Assembly: GCA_002286715.1 (NCBI GenBank)
Contig: NSJX01000008.1
Location: 25,630 to 89,629 of the forward strand
Reading direction: 5' to 3'
Length of the DNA: 64,000 bases
Source of the DNA: Dentipellis sp. KUC8613
Taxonomy: Eukaryota; Basidiomycota; Agaricomycetes; Russulales; Hericiaceae
How positions within the stretch are numbered: position 1 is the stretch's first letter; each line of letters opens with the position of its first letter. Under the pieces are notes generated by a model that worked only from the letters and a program-made list of their open reading frames with translations, made no database searches and was not told the origin of the DNA. Positions 24,336-34,957 of the stretch are shown here, in pieces. A program made the position numbers and the translations under genes.

Positions 24336-24760
24336 GTTGCCAGTGGCAGTTTGTGCTCGAGCGGGACGAGTGAGCGCGTTTGAGCAGACGCGTACGCGGG
24401 GAAGTGGGATTTTGCTCGGGTTACTCACGCGTTACGTACCGTCCCCTGTAGGCGTAGTGTATGCCACGATCGCGACGGCCGCCGTGCATCTCCAGAATAC
24501 GAATACGAATACGAAGCGCCTGTACGGTATAGCGTGACCACGCGTATCTCCGTCGAGCTCGAAGCCCTATAAGATTTCAAACGTCAGCCCCCTCGGAGCA
24601 TGCGCATCTGTCAATCTCCCGCCTCCTTTATCGCCGTTAATTGCGCTGCCGTCAGCTGCAGAGATTGCAATTGGGGACAGATTCAAAAGTGAGTATGTAT
24701 ATTTGGAGCGCACTCAGTGAGGAGGTGCTGCGGAAAGGACCTAGACTCGAGATTTGAATC

Positions 24761-25532
24761 TGTGTGGACGATCTGGTAGTGAGTGAGCGACTGATCTGTG
24801 CACATGCTTCTTGAATTAGATCTAAATTTTTTGCCGTGGCGACGCCGATTGTTCGGATGGAAGGATGGAAGGAGCTCGAGGTGATAGACTTGGCGCGGTG
24901 ACCCGCATGCTGCGCGAGGAAGGAAGAGGTGCGTGTTGGCATACATACCTTTGGAGGAGCAGCAGAACGAGCAAGGCGCCACGCTGCGGGTCCGGAGGAA
25001 AAACGAAGAAGGCGCGCAGGGTGCCAGCGATGGCGCGAGTCTCGACGGTCACGGCGTGCACGTCACACGGCGGCGGATGACACGGGCGGGCTTACGGAGG
25101 TGTGCTCCGGGTGCGAGCCTCGAGGCGCGAGGCGATCGAATGTCGTCGATTCTGCCTCCGCGACTGTCACTCGACGGCGGCGATCTGAGATCGGGGCTGG
25201 TGGTGCGCTGCTGCGCGTCGGGCGGCGGCGTTGCGGGTGATATGTCCGCCCGACGAACGTCTTTTGCATTTGTGAGCATGACAACGGCGGCAGGGCCGCA
25301 GCAAGCGAGTCGTGGCGCCAGCGGGGATGCGAGCATGTCGCGGTGGCGAGATGTGGACAGGGGCCGTCGAGGTGATACGCGCGCGACCGGGTCAAGGCTG
25401 TGGGAGGCCGGGGAGGGATCTTGGCTGGTCGGTGCGCAGTAGCCTGATTTGTGTGCGAGTTCCCAGGGCGGTGATATATTGCGCGGCGGGTCGCTCTGTG
25501 CGCGCGCATTTCCGCGTCCTGCACCCATCGAC
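24761..25532. other. upstream region of the Zn2Cys6 gene
   Basis: GC-rich DNA with long but unsupported overlapping frames on both strands. No domain or splice-supported gene. It probably contains the promoter of the next gene. Confidence 0.4.
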
Positions 25533-28500
25533 ATGCCCGTCGACGCCTCCAAGCACCCCGCCCACGACCGTCGGCGCCCACCCCGCCGCGACCAGGACGC
25601 GCCCCGCGACAGCGCCTATGCCCGCGAAATCGAGCTCAAGAGGAACCGCGGCGAGATCTCCTGCGCCGAGTGTCGGAGGTGCGATGATCGGGTGCCTGCG
25701 AGTCTGTTCTCAGTACTGACGCCCTGCCTCCCAAGACTCAAAATCAAGTGCGACAAGCAAATTCCATGCCAGTCCTGCCAGGTATGTCGCTCTCCGCCCG
25801 CCCGCCACCGCGCAGTGCTGACCGTGCCACGCTGCACCGCACCCCCCAGCGCCGCGGCTGCGCGGCCCTTTGTCCGAATGGTGCGACTTTCCGGCTCCAT
25901 TGACGCTCGCCGCGCCGATCCTCACATGTTGCTCTCCAGGCAGTCTGGCCACCGGCCAGGGTACTCGGTGCGTGCCCGCACGCCCCGCCCGCTCCCTCGC
26001 CGTCCCTGACGCCGTCCACAGCTTCGTCATCGCCGCGACGGAGCACCTGCACCGGCGCGTCGCGCGCATGGGCGACCGCATCCGGCAGCTCGAGGACGCG
26101 CTCGCCGTGCTGCAGGCCGCGCACTCGCACGAGCCGCACCCGCTGCTGCAGCAGCGCGCGCCGCTCGCCGCGCACGACCTCGACCGCGCGGACGAGCCCG
26201 CGCTCGCGCTCGACGCCGACGACGCCGACGGCCCCGCCGACGTCGTCAAGGCCTTCGGCACCATGTCCATCTCCGAGCACGGCGTCTCGCGCTTCTTCGG
26301 GCCCACCGGCGGCTCGGAGGGGCTCCTCCTGGTGCGGCCCCTCCACCACGCCCCCTTGCATGTCTCGTTTCTCACGTCTCACGTCTCACGTCCGTGTTCG
26401 CAGTACGACGGCGACGACACGACCGCCTCGCCGAGCAGCAGCCACCGCACGGACTCGCCGCGCACCTCCAGCAGCCCTGCACCCATTCCAATACCGATCC
26501 CTGCGCCCGCCGCGCGCTTCTCGCACGCGTTCCCGTTCACGCCCGTCGGGCCCGCGGCGGCCGTGCTCGCGCTCGTGCGCGCGCAGCTCCCGCCGTGGGC
26601 CGAGGCGCGCCGCACCGCCGAGGTGTACCTCCAGAACGCGTCGTGGCTCTTCCGCAGCATGTCGCGCGCGCAGCTCGTCGAGGAGCTCTTGCCCGCCGTG
26701 TACGGCCGGTCCGCGTCTGCAGGTGAGTCGCCGGGGGACGGAAATGCAAACGCAAGTGGGGATGGAAACGAGAACGAACACGCGAACGGGGATGAGAGCG
26801 CGAACCCGAACGCGAACGTGAACGGGAACGGGGACGACTACGCGGGCCCGCACGCGCTCGCGCTGCTGCTGTACGTGCTCGCCGTGGGCCGGCTCGTCGA
26901 CCTCAGCCTCGCGCACACGGACGCGGAGGCGCAGGGCGAGCACTGGCACCAGCTCGCGCGCGCGGCGCTGTGCGTGCAGCCCGTGCTCGAGCGCCCGTCG
27001 ATGCTCACGATCCAGGCGCTGCACGTCGGCAGCATATACAATGCGATGTGCGGGAGCGAGGTGAGTGGCGGCGAGTCGACGATGGAGACGACGTGGTCGC
27101 TTGTGGCGTTGGCGGCGCATTTGGCGCAGACGGTGCGTGTTCGCGCGTGTGCTTGGGGCTTTGGATGCCCGGTTTGTGGTGCTGATTTTGGTGTGGGGTG
27201 GGGTGTGGTAGATTGGCCTTCGTAAGTTCCTTTTTGCATTCTATGTGCTGTGCTCACCTCGCCGCCAGACCGCGACAGCGCGCGCTGGGAGTCGTCCCCG
27301 AAGATCGTGCAGCGCCGCCGGATGCTCTTCTGGGACCTCTTCGTCGCGGACTCGTGGCACGTACGTCCGCCCTACATCCTCTCCTCCATCTTCCTCTTCC
27401 CTCTCCCCTCTTCCCGTCTCCTCCCCCTCCATTTTCCCTCCCAGCCCGCCCTCCACCATTTCACAGCACATATAACTGACAACCGCGCACAGACGCTCTC
27501 CACGGGCCGCCCGCCCGCGTTCTCGCGCGCGTATATCGACTGCCAGTTCCCGCAGGACGACGAGATGACGATGAGCCCCGAGGGCGACGCCGAGCCTGGG
27601 TGTGCGTGTTGTGTTTTTTTTCTTCGCGCTTTCTGTCTGTTTTTAACTGTGCTGATGAGCGATTCGATGATATGCGCATATACGCACTCCCTCCACCTTC
27701 CCTTTCTTTCGATTCTACGCTACCAACCTCACCCACGCGCACGTCCTCATCCATACCACCACGAACCTCAACTCCTCACCCACCCACCCACTCGTTCACC
27801 CACGCCCACACCCATCCAGTCGGCTCCTGGGGCTTCCGCTTCGCCTTCGAGTGCGTCGCCGAGGTCGCCGCGACGACGCTCACCGCGTCCGCGCCGCGGT
27901 ACGCCGAGATCCTCGCGCTCGACCGCAAGATCCGCGAGTTTGCGATCCCCTCGGACGCGTTCGACAGGCTCGGCGCAGGCCCCGGCGTCGACCCGCGCAG
28001 TGTGCCGCTCGCGGCGTCGATGACGAGCTTTGTGTTGAGGCATACAAGGGAAGTTAGTGAGTCGGATTCTTTGGGCTTTCTTCCTCCTCCCTCCCTCCAT
28101 TCCTTCCACCCGTCCTTCCTTCCTTTCATTCGCTCGCTTGCTCACTACCCCTGTAACGTGAAACATAAGCATACTAACGCACCCCCCATCCAGTGCTGCT
28201 CTTCGTGCACCGGAGCTACTTCGCCCAGGCGCTCGTCGAGGAGCCGACGAACCCGCTCCGGAGCCCATACGCGCCCTCGTTCCTCGCGACCGTGCGCGCG
28301 GCGCAGGACGTCCTGCGCTGCGTCGCCGAGCAGTTCCTCATCCACCCCGCGATGTGCTCGCGCTTCTGGAGCACGTGGACGTATGCGTTTTCGGCGGCGG
28401 TGCGTGTGCCCGTCTTTCTTATCGTTGTTGACGTGTGATTGTTGTTTGCTGACATTTTTTTGGGCGCGGAAGGTCGTGTTTGGCGTGATCGTGACGCGCG

Positions 28501-29636
28501 GCCCGCGCTCGCACCTTGCGGCGTCGGCCATGGGCGAGCTCGACCGGGCGTGCGATTTGTTCGCGCAGGCCGCGAAGTACAACCGGCGTGCGGCAAAAGC
28601 GCGCGTACGTCCCTTCGCCCTCACTATCTCCCACATATCGCGCACACCCTCTCACATTTCCCATTTTATCTTTATCTACACACAGACGATCCTCACGCGC
28701 CTGCAAGACAAAGCGCACCGCGCGCTCGCAGCCGCGCAGAGCAGCGACGGCGCGCAGGAGGCCGCCGCGGACGGCGCCGCGTGGGACATCAAGCAGGAGG
28801 AGATCGACGACGAGCTCGATATCTTCGCGGGCCGCACCAAGATCCTGCGGCCTGCCGGCGCCGCTGCCTCCGCCGCGAATCCACACAACCAAAATGCACA
28901 CGCACACGCACACTCGCAGTCGCATTCGCCCGCGAGCAGGCCCGATACGGATATGGACTTCGTCGCTGGCCCCGGGCCCTCGCCCGCGTCTGCTGGCCCT
29001 TCATCCGCCGGGCCCTCGTCCGCGTCGATGCAGAGCTCGTTCGCGGTGCGCACGACCCCGGCGACGGCCGAGCCGAGCCTGTCGATGACGCGCGACTGGC
29101 TCGCGCAGCTCGAGCAGCCCGCGTACCAGACCCAGGCCGAGTTCTTCCCCCAACCGCCGCCGCCGCCGTTGATTGCGACGTCGCGGTATGGGCCGATCAC
29201 GAGCCAGCACCCGCACCCGCAGCATGCGCATGCGCAGATGGTGGGACGGCGCGAGTCGTTTGCGGCGCTGGGGCAGGCGTATGGCGCGCCGGGGTATGAT
29301 GCGGCGGGGATGCCGCCGCCGTTGCCGCTGCCGCCGCTGTCGACGGGACATCATCATCAACACCCGCACCAACACTCGCACCCACATCAACATCCACACC
29401 AACAACACCAACAACACCAACATCAACAACATCAACAGCACGCACACCAACAGCAGCAGCAGCAACAGCAACCGCCGCACCCCTTCGCGTACCAGCAGCT
29501 GGACCCGCAGGCGCAGTACGGGTACGCGCCGCCGCCGGAGCTCGCGGGCCTCGGGCTCGCGCCGAGCGCGAATCTGAATGAGAACTGGACGTCGCTGATG
29601 CAGCGCTCGGGGATCTTGGACGGGGCGGGGATGTGA
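25533..29636 (+). CDS. Zn(II)2Cys6 transcription factor with fungal-specific regulatory domain
   Basis: About eleven exons give roughly 1,000 aa. The N-terminal zinc cluster is assembled over two introns: CAECRRLKIKCDKQIPCQSC, then RRGCAALCPNGS, giving the six cysteines. A coiled-coil/linker follows (RVARMGDRIRQLEDALAVL). The middle homology region (Fungal_trans, PF04082) includes LLLYVLAVGRLVDLS and LAQTIGLHRDSARW, the family's GLHRD motif, followed by RRMLFWDLFVADSW. The C-terminus is His/Gln-rich (CAC/CAA repeats, about 29340-29470) and ends SGILDGAGM. The GLHRD motif depends on a 10-nt micro-exon at 27212-27221. Such proteins bind CGG-type DNA motifs in the nucleus; the targets are unknown. 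An Asn/Asp/Gly-rich insert (about 26740-26835) is low complexity. Confidence 0.9.
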
Positions 29637-29867
29637 GGGTTCGTAGTATGCGTGTAGGTGGGTGAGGTCGGGGGGAGGGGGGAGGGGTGAGGACGGGTGT
29701 GTGATATGTGGTTTTTTTTGTCGGGTGTTCTCTTGTGCGTGTCGCGCTGTGCGTTGCGTTTGGTTTCTTGCTCCCTGCTCCCGCTTCCGTTCTTGCTGTA
29801 TTCGTGCTCTCCCCCCTCTCTCTCCGTCTCTCTCTCTCTCTCTCTGTACCATACGCGGTATAGAGTC

Positions 29868-29903
29868 TGTATATGTATATGTATATGTATGCGTATATGT
29901 GTG
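29868..29903. repeat. (TATATG)n microsatellite
   Basis: Imperfect TATATG/TATGCG hexamer repeats just after a (CT)n tract, in the 3' flank of the transcription factor gene. Confidence 0.7.
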
Positions 29904-30861
29904 TACTGTACATACTGTATATTCACCTTTCCCTCCCTCTTTCCCTCTCCCTCCCTCCCTCTCTCTCTCGCCCTGTCGATTGTGTTTCAACTCACTGCTT
30001 TCGTTTCGTTCTGTCGATGTCGACCGCATTCGTTCGTTCTATCGTGGTGCGCCCGCGCATAATTACGGCTGTATATAGTTATAGTTCCCGCCTGTTGTTT
30101 TGTTTTGTTTTGCCTCTCGCCTTATAGATCTGGGATGGGTTAGATAGAAGACGATTTTTGGTGTGCACGCTAAAGGTAGAAGGCACTGCAATGATGGGGG
30201 CAGGAGACGAGCCGGCGGCGCCAGGCCCGCGTTACGCGTCACGGGTGCAGTTTGGATCGGCGCTTGCCAGCTCGGGCTCATGGGCGCGTCGCGCTCTGAT
30301 CAATCATCAGGTCGGTATCGTCAAGCATAGCACCTCGACGAGTCGCGATCGACGCAAAGTACTGGTACACTCGCTCCCTGGGCCTGAGTTGGTGACTGTA
30401 TAGTTCGATGTATTGATGGGGCTCGGATGTCTGATGACGTTGCGCGCGGGCCGTGGTGCAGCGTGCTAGGATATCTGGCAATTTCTGATTCATTTGGATT
30501 CACTCGGATTCAAATATTCACGATTTTCGATTCACGATTCACGATGGCTCGCCGCTGGCCGCCCTTGGTGCAGGGTTAGTAGCGGATCCGGAGACGAGGC
30601 TGCAGCTAGTTCATGTTCAAGTTAGCGGGTTTCATTTGTCTTGACAGTGGTCATGAATATTGGTGCGTGGAGACCCCCCTCCGGTTTTCCCTCGATGGCT
30701 GAATCTGCAGCCCAGCTTCCTTCAAGTATCAGCCCTAGGCTTCAGATTCAGCGGCGGTGTTGGTACCTCCCGCGCACATCACCGAGTCCAGGCTCCAGAG
30801 ATGCGGTGTAGGAATGTAGGGCAATTTTCCGGATGTGGGCGCTCGAACGAACTCAGGGTAA

Positions 30862-30910
30862 GTCTGCCGTCTGCCGTCTGCCGTCTGCCGTCTGCCGTCT
30901 GCTGTCTGTC
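30862..30910. repeat. 7-bp tandem repeat (GTCTGCC)7
   Basis: Five exact GTCTGCC copies followed by GTCTGCT and GTCTGTC; a short minisatellite-like tract of 49 bp. Confidence 0.85.
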
Positions 30911-31288
30911 GCCGATGCCGTTCTCCTGCAATTCGGTGGCTAATTCAATGCAGCATATACGTGTTTATTCAGGCCCTCTGGTATACTCGGCCTGGTATTG
31001 AAGATCGCCAGGGACTACGAGAGACCCTACGTACGAATAGCATGTAATACGGTGCGTGCCTTGAACTTGAGCGCACTCGCCGTCGATCACTCATCGTTCA
31101 CGCACATAGGGAAGGGGGTGTGGGCACGCGTAGTGCTGGCGGGGGGTTCAGGGATGGACCCTTCGTGCGTGTCGTGGGGCGCGCATGTGCAGGTGTCGTG
31201 CGCTCAGGGTTTTCGTCAGGGTTCGTCGGCGCGGAAGCGATAAGAAGGCAGCAGGGTGATTGTATGCACTGTCAACTACTTGCAGAAC

Positions 31289-32708
31289 ATGTCTCTAATC
31301 CTCGTGCGTCCATTGGCACTCGGTGCGCGCACTTAGCTCACAGCGACGGCATCTGACAGGTCACCGCCGCATCGAGCTTTCTCGGCGCGCATATAATCGA
31401 CCAGCTACTCGAGGCTGGCTACAGAGTGCGCGGGTAAGAGTCGTAATGGACACAGTTGACCCAAGAGGCGCACTCATTGGTTTTTGGCAGGACTGCCCGC
31501 TCGTCCAAGGCCGACCGCGTCGCGGCAGCTTATGCCGCGTTTGGAGACAAGTTCGAGGTCGTCGTGGTTGAGGATATTGCTACTTCGGATCTTACGGCGG
31601 CGTTTGAAGGTGCGGCTGTTCGCTGCAGGCCCTCGCTTGTTCGTCTTAGCCTGACTTGATGTAGGTGTGAGCGGGCTTATCCACGTCGCGTCGCCTCTGC
31701 CGTTCAGCGCCGATGCGGAAACTATCTTGCGTGTATGTCTCTTCTCTTCTACCTTCCATCCGATGCCGATGTACTCATATCACTTGAATTAGACTGCCGT
31801 CGAAGGGTCGCGCAGAGTCGTAGAAGCAGCCTATGCGAACAACGTCAAGAAAATGGTGATCACGTCCAGCACCAGCACGCTGCTCATGCACCCCACTTCA
31901 GTGAGACAGACCCTCACCGAGCACAGTTAGTGGATTCACTAGTCTTCATCACCGACAACAAAAACGATATTGACCGTGCACATCTAGCGTGGAGCCCCCT
32001 CACCCGCGAGATTGCCCTCGCGCCAGGCACGCCCTCCACAGTCGTCTACTTCACGTCCAAGGTGCTTTCAGAGAAGGCCGTCTGGAAATTTGCCGAAGAG
32101 CACCCCGACGTGGACATCACGACCAGTCAGTACTAGTCCACTCCTCCACTCCGCCTGCTGCTGCCACCCCAGCCCACTGAGTCCTGACGCGCCTGCCATG
32201 AATAGTCCACCCGCCCTTCATCTACGGCCCCTGGAGCCCGCACGCCGTCGTCGACGCGTCCACGCTCGCAGCAGGCAGCAACGGCATCCTGTACGCGCTC
32301 ATTCGCGGGCCGGCGGGGCGCACGCGCGTCGGGCCCGAGCACGGCTTCACGGGCGCGACGTTCGTGCACGTCCGGGACACCGCGCGCGCGCACGTCCTCG
32401 CGCTGCAGGCGCCGCGCCCTCGTGCGCCAACGCCGCTGCCGCACCGCGTCGTCGTCAAGGCGGGCACGTTTGGGCTCACGGACGCCGTGCGGCTGCTGCA
32501 GCGCGAGCGCCCCGCGCTGAGGGCGCGGCTGCCGGATGTGGCGGGGGCGCCGCCGGATCCGGAGGTGCTGGTGGAGATTGATGCGAGCTCGGGGGAGAGG
32601 CTTGGGGTCGGGGAGTATGTGGGGTGGAGGGAGACGGTGTTGGAGACTATAGATAGTCTTGTTGCGCTGGAGGAGGCGCTGGGGATTGAGGCGACTTGGA
32701 CCGAGTAG
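31289..32708 (+). CDS. NAD(P)-dependent reductase, extended SDR (dihydroflavonol-4-reductase/aldehyde reductase type)
   Basis: Exon 1 is MSLIL. After a GTGCGT intron the protein continues VTAASSFLGAHIIDQLLEAG and YRVRGTARSS, the beta-alpha-beta start of a Rossmann fold. SGLIHVASPLPF, VVEAAYANNVKKMVITSST and VYFTSKVLSEKAVW (YxxxK catalytic pair) follow. Then IHPPFIYGPW and FVHVRDTARAHVLAL show the order typical of fungal NAD-dependent epimerase/DFR-like reductases of about 340-350 aa. These cytosolic enzymes reduce aldehydes or ketones; the substrate is unknown. Oddity: the cofactor glycine motif TGxxGxxG reads TAASSFLG, with the first two glycines replaced. The C-terminal half is strongly GC-rich. 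The stop is at 32706-32708. Confidence 0.85.
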
Positions 32709-34064
32709 CCGTGGGGAATGTGGTTTGAGTGTATGGTCATTGCGAGATACTGTGGTATAGAATGGAGTCGCTACTAACGGTGCCTAAGGAGAGTATGGCA
32801 AGGGCGGCGGCCTGCTGACGGAAAGTCCCAGCAGAGTGCCGTGCTATTAGTGTGAGCAGCGTGTGAGCCTTTCGACAACTTGAAGGCCCAGGGGAAGACG
32901 GGCAGTGTACTACGTAAAGGGTTGGTGGGGCAGACCCGTTCATGAATCGTCCGCCGTCTCGTTTTCGTGTTTGCGGATTCATTCAGTATCGTTGATGCAA
33001 GTCAAAGGCGATCGAAAGGTTGTCGGTGTGCATCGTCTTCAATTTGCGGACGTCAATTGTAACGAATGAAATGGGGAATTACATAATTCGTCGACATGTT
33101 ATCAGGACGAATGTTGGCGTATCAAAGTTCCCACGCCTGTATAATATCGCAGTCAGCCTTGGTCACCGACTAAGACCGAGACTCAAATCATCTTCACACA
33201 TCATGACTGCCTCGCAGATGCTACATATCCATCTCACCGACCTTGGTTCTGCAATCTACTATCATAGTTGCAAGGTCTTTCCCACAAACTACAGCAATTT
33301 GCCATTATCACTCGCTCGAACTGCATAATTTGGTGGTCAGCACGGTCGTGCCCTCAGATTTTACGCAAGGCTACTACAAGTATTCTAGAACCTGAAATGC
33401 GGACCATTGAACGGGCATGAGAATACTCCTCGGCGTCTGGAACGGGGCTACATTGTACTACAATTGCAACCCACAGGCTCCTGGCGCTTCCGTCTCCAAT
33501 GTCTAGACTACTAGGAGCCTAGGACGGCGTGCACCCTTGCTATCTAGCACCACCACGTCCACGGCGACTTCATCCTGTCAAATATCATGCTGTATCTGGG
33601 TCCTCGCGCACGAATACCATCCCATCCTGACGCGCAACCCGCTCGCCGTCGGGAACATGTGCATCATGGGCTATTCTTCACATTTATCACCATAGCCTCA
33701 CGCTTCACGTCCGTATGCTTCTTAGACGGACAACGGACATACACATACTAGGACCTACATATATGCGTGCACTCCTGTCATCCTTGTCTGCAGTCGCCAG
33801 CGCCAAACAACCGTGCCTCGCAACTCGTGCATATGGCACACGCACGCCGAAGCGCCAGGGTGCCATCCGTCGCAACGTCTAGGAGGCCGGAGCGCATATA
33901 TCTTGATGCCGGCAGGGATATTCTAGCAGAACGACAGTCAACAGGGGTCCTCGCCCGAAGGCTGCCCGTCAATCTTCACACGCAGCTCCGTATCATTTGC
34001 CCCGAGTGGCGCTCATACGAGCTCAAGCCCGAGCCATGAGCAGCTTCTTTCACCCGTCCTCTAC
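32709..34064. other. intergenic, mostly without recognisable genes
   Basis: AT-richer sequence with only short frames. One kinase-like fragment is listed separately. A frame from 33764 begins MRALLSSLSAVASAKQPC like a targeting peptide but stops after about 39 codons. Confidence 0.4.
33548..33720 (+). pseudogene. possible fragment of a phosphotransferase/kinase-like gene
   Basis: One frame reads HHHVHGDFILSNIMLYLGPR. HGDxxxxNIM is the catalytic-loop pattern of APH/choline-kinase-like enzymes (HGDxxxxN). No flanking P-loop or DxD segment in frame was found, so this is at best a relic exon. Confidence 0.3.
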
Positions 34065-34748
34065 ATGCAACGCAGATCCCGTCTATACCTCGCGCTCAGC
34101 CACCGATATAAACCCCCGGGTGTGTATCTTGCTTGGGCCCCACATGCAACCGCGACATCAAATGTGTATATGCTGACATGTACTCCCCCATCTTGTGCTT
34201 GCGCTTGCACGCTCACAGGGTTCCAATGGAGCATCCTCCTCGCAACACACGACGAAGTCAGCCAGACCCTGAGCGCCGAGCAGCCCGACGCCACTCGCTG
34301 GGACGTTATCGACATCAACGAGGCTCCGGAACCCGATTCCGACACCATCAACTGCCTGCGTTCAGGGCCGCCAGAGTGGCGCCGGCGCGAGGAGCAGATC
34401 AGCCAGGCTGCGGCAGTCAGCACGGGTCTTATCGGGCGGTTCCTGCTCGCGAAAATCGCCGTAGCGGAGTACCAGGCTGCGGTCGCGCGTATACAAGCTG
34501 CACTCGCGACGGTGCCGGTCGAGGGCGACGACCGCGTGTGGGCGTTGCGCGCCGTGCAGGCGCTGCAGGCGGCGGGCGTGATCAATCTTGCGGGGGATGT
34601 GAGGGATAGCGCAGATTTGGAAAAGGTTGTGCTGGTGGCAGGTGAGGAGGTTGTGGATCGGATTCAGAGGAGGCGATTGGAGATTCGGTCGGTGAGGGAT
34701 ATCCCTGTGGGCGAACTAAGAAAGGGTTGGTGGAGAAAGATTGTATAG
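34065..34748 (+). CDS. hypothetical protein, helical, unknown function
   Basis: The open frame ends GWWRKIV. The credible part starts near FQWSILLATHDEVSQTL and runs through WDVIDINEAPEPDSDTINCL, WRRREEQISQAAAVSTGLIG and repeated Ala/Val/Glu-rich helices. The N-terminus is unsettled. The frame is open from 34065, but TATAAA at 34107-34112 would fit a start at the Met codon 34169. A two-exon model from the ATG at 34036 with a GTATCT donor also keeps frame. No domain is recognised. It ends 209 bp from the convergent TPR-CHAT gene. Confidence 0.45.
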   Translation: MQRRSRLYLALSHRYKPPGVYLAWAPHATATSNVYMLTCTPPSCACACTLTGFQWSILLATHDEVSQTLSAEQPDATRWDVIDINEAPEPDSDTINCLRSGPPEWRRREEQISQAAAVSTGLIGRFLLAKIAVAEYQAAVARIQAALATVPVEGDDRVWALRAVQALQAAGVINLAGDVRDSADLEKVVLVAGEEVVDRIQRRRLEIRSVRDIPVGELRKGWWRKIV

Positions 34749-34957
34749 ATGGAGATAGATAGCATGTATTCTGCGGGTATTGGAAAAGTAAATTGACACA
34801 TACGAGCCCGGTCCCACAAATCTGAAAAAATCCACGATGCTTCTTCGTCGGTGCTGCCCTCTCCCATAGTACACACTACGTATGAAAGGAGCTGTATCCA
34901 GTGATGATCAGTCCATGTCGTGTGTATGCATAATGAAACGACCGACAAAGTAACGCC

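Larger units (their letters stand above)
21400..24760. repeat. degenerate tandem array, at least seven units of about 0.46-0.57 kb
   Basis: The same ordered set of short blocks recurs: a TTCG..CACAAATTTCCTCCT-like block, TCGTCGCTGAG(C/T), a GTGTGGGA(G/A)(A/G)GATC block, TGACGATCACCCGGGC(G)CCGGACGG, GTGCTGCGGAGGAAGAAG, a GTGGCGGTG block and GACGTACGGTGCTCGA..GCCGAGGG. The GATCACCC anchors fall near 21546, 22056 (eroded), 22621, 23098, 23556, 24017 and 24175 (eroded); an eighth, weaker unit (GGTGCTGCGGA) is near 24730. All units are in the same orientation. No unit has an intact long frame. On the minus strand each has a pyrimidine tract plus CAG just before the block, like a splice acceptor. 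Confidence 0.8.
29637..31288. other. 3' flank and intergenic region
   Basis: Pyrimidine-rich 3' flank with TC and TATATG simple repeats (29.8-29.9 kb), then unstructured sequence. A 7-bp tandem repeat lies at 30862-30910. No supported gene. Confidence 0.4.

Noticed and set aside
21400..24760. Tandem array interpreted as a mating-pheromone gene cluster
   Set aside because: Basidiomycete pheromone genes also form arrays of small genes, but no unit encodes a short peptide ending in a CaaX box and no STE3-type receptor is nearby.
18545..29636. Secondary-metabolite or aromatic-catabolism cluster formed by the monooxygenase, the Zn2Cys6 factor and the reductase
   Set aside because: The genes are 4.6 kb and 1.7 kb apart with an unrelated repeat array between, and no backbone synthase, transporter or ring-cleavage enzyme is present. 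Tempting but unsupported.
29001..30029. 342-codon minus frame opposite the transcription factor's C-terminus
   Set aside because: Composed of Arg/Leu/Val runs mirroring the CAC/CAA repeat of the sense gene, and of simple-sequence translations in the 3' flank.
30862..30910. Heptamer tract or other repeats as a CRISPR array
   Set aside because: The organism is eukaryotic, and the repeats are directly adjacent without spacers.
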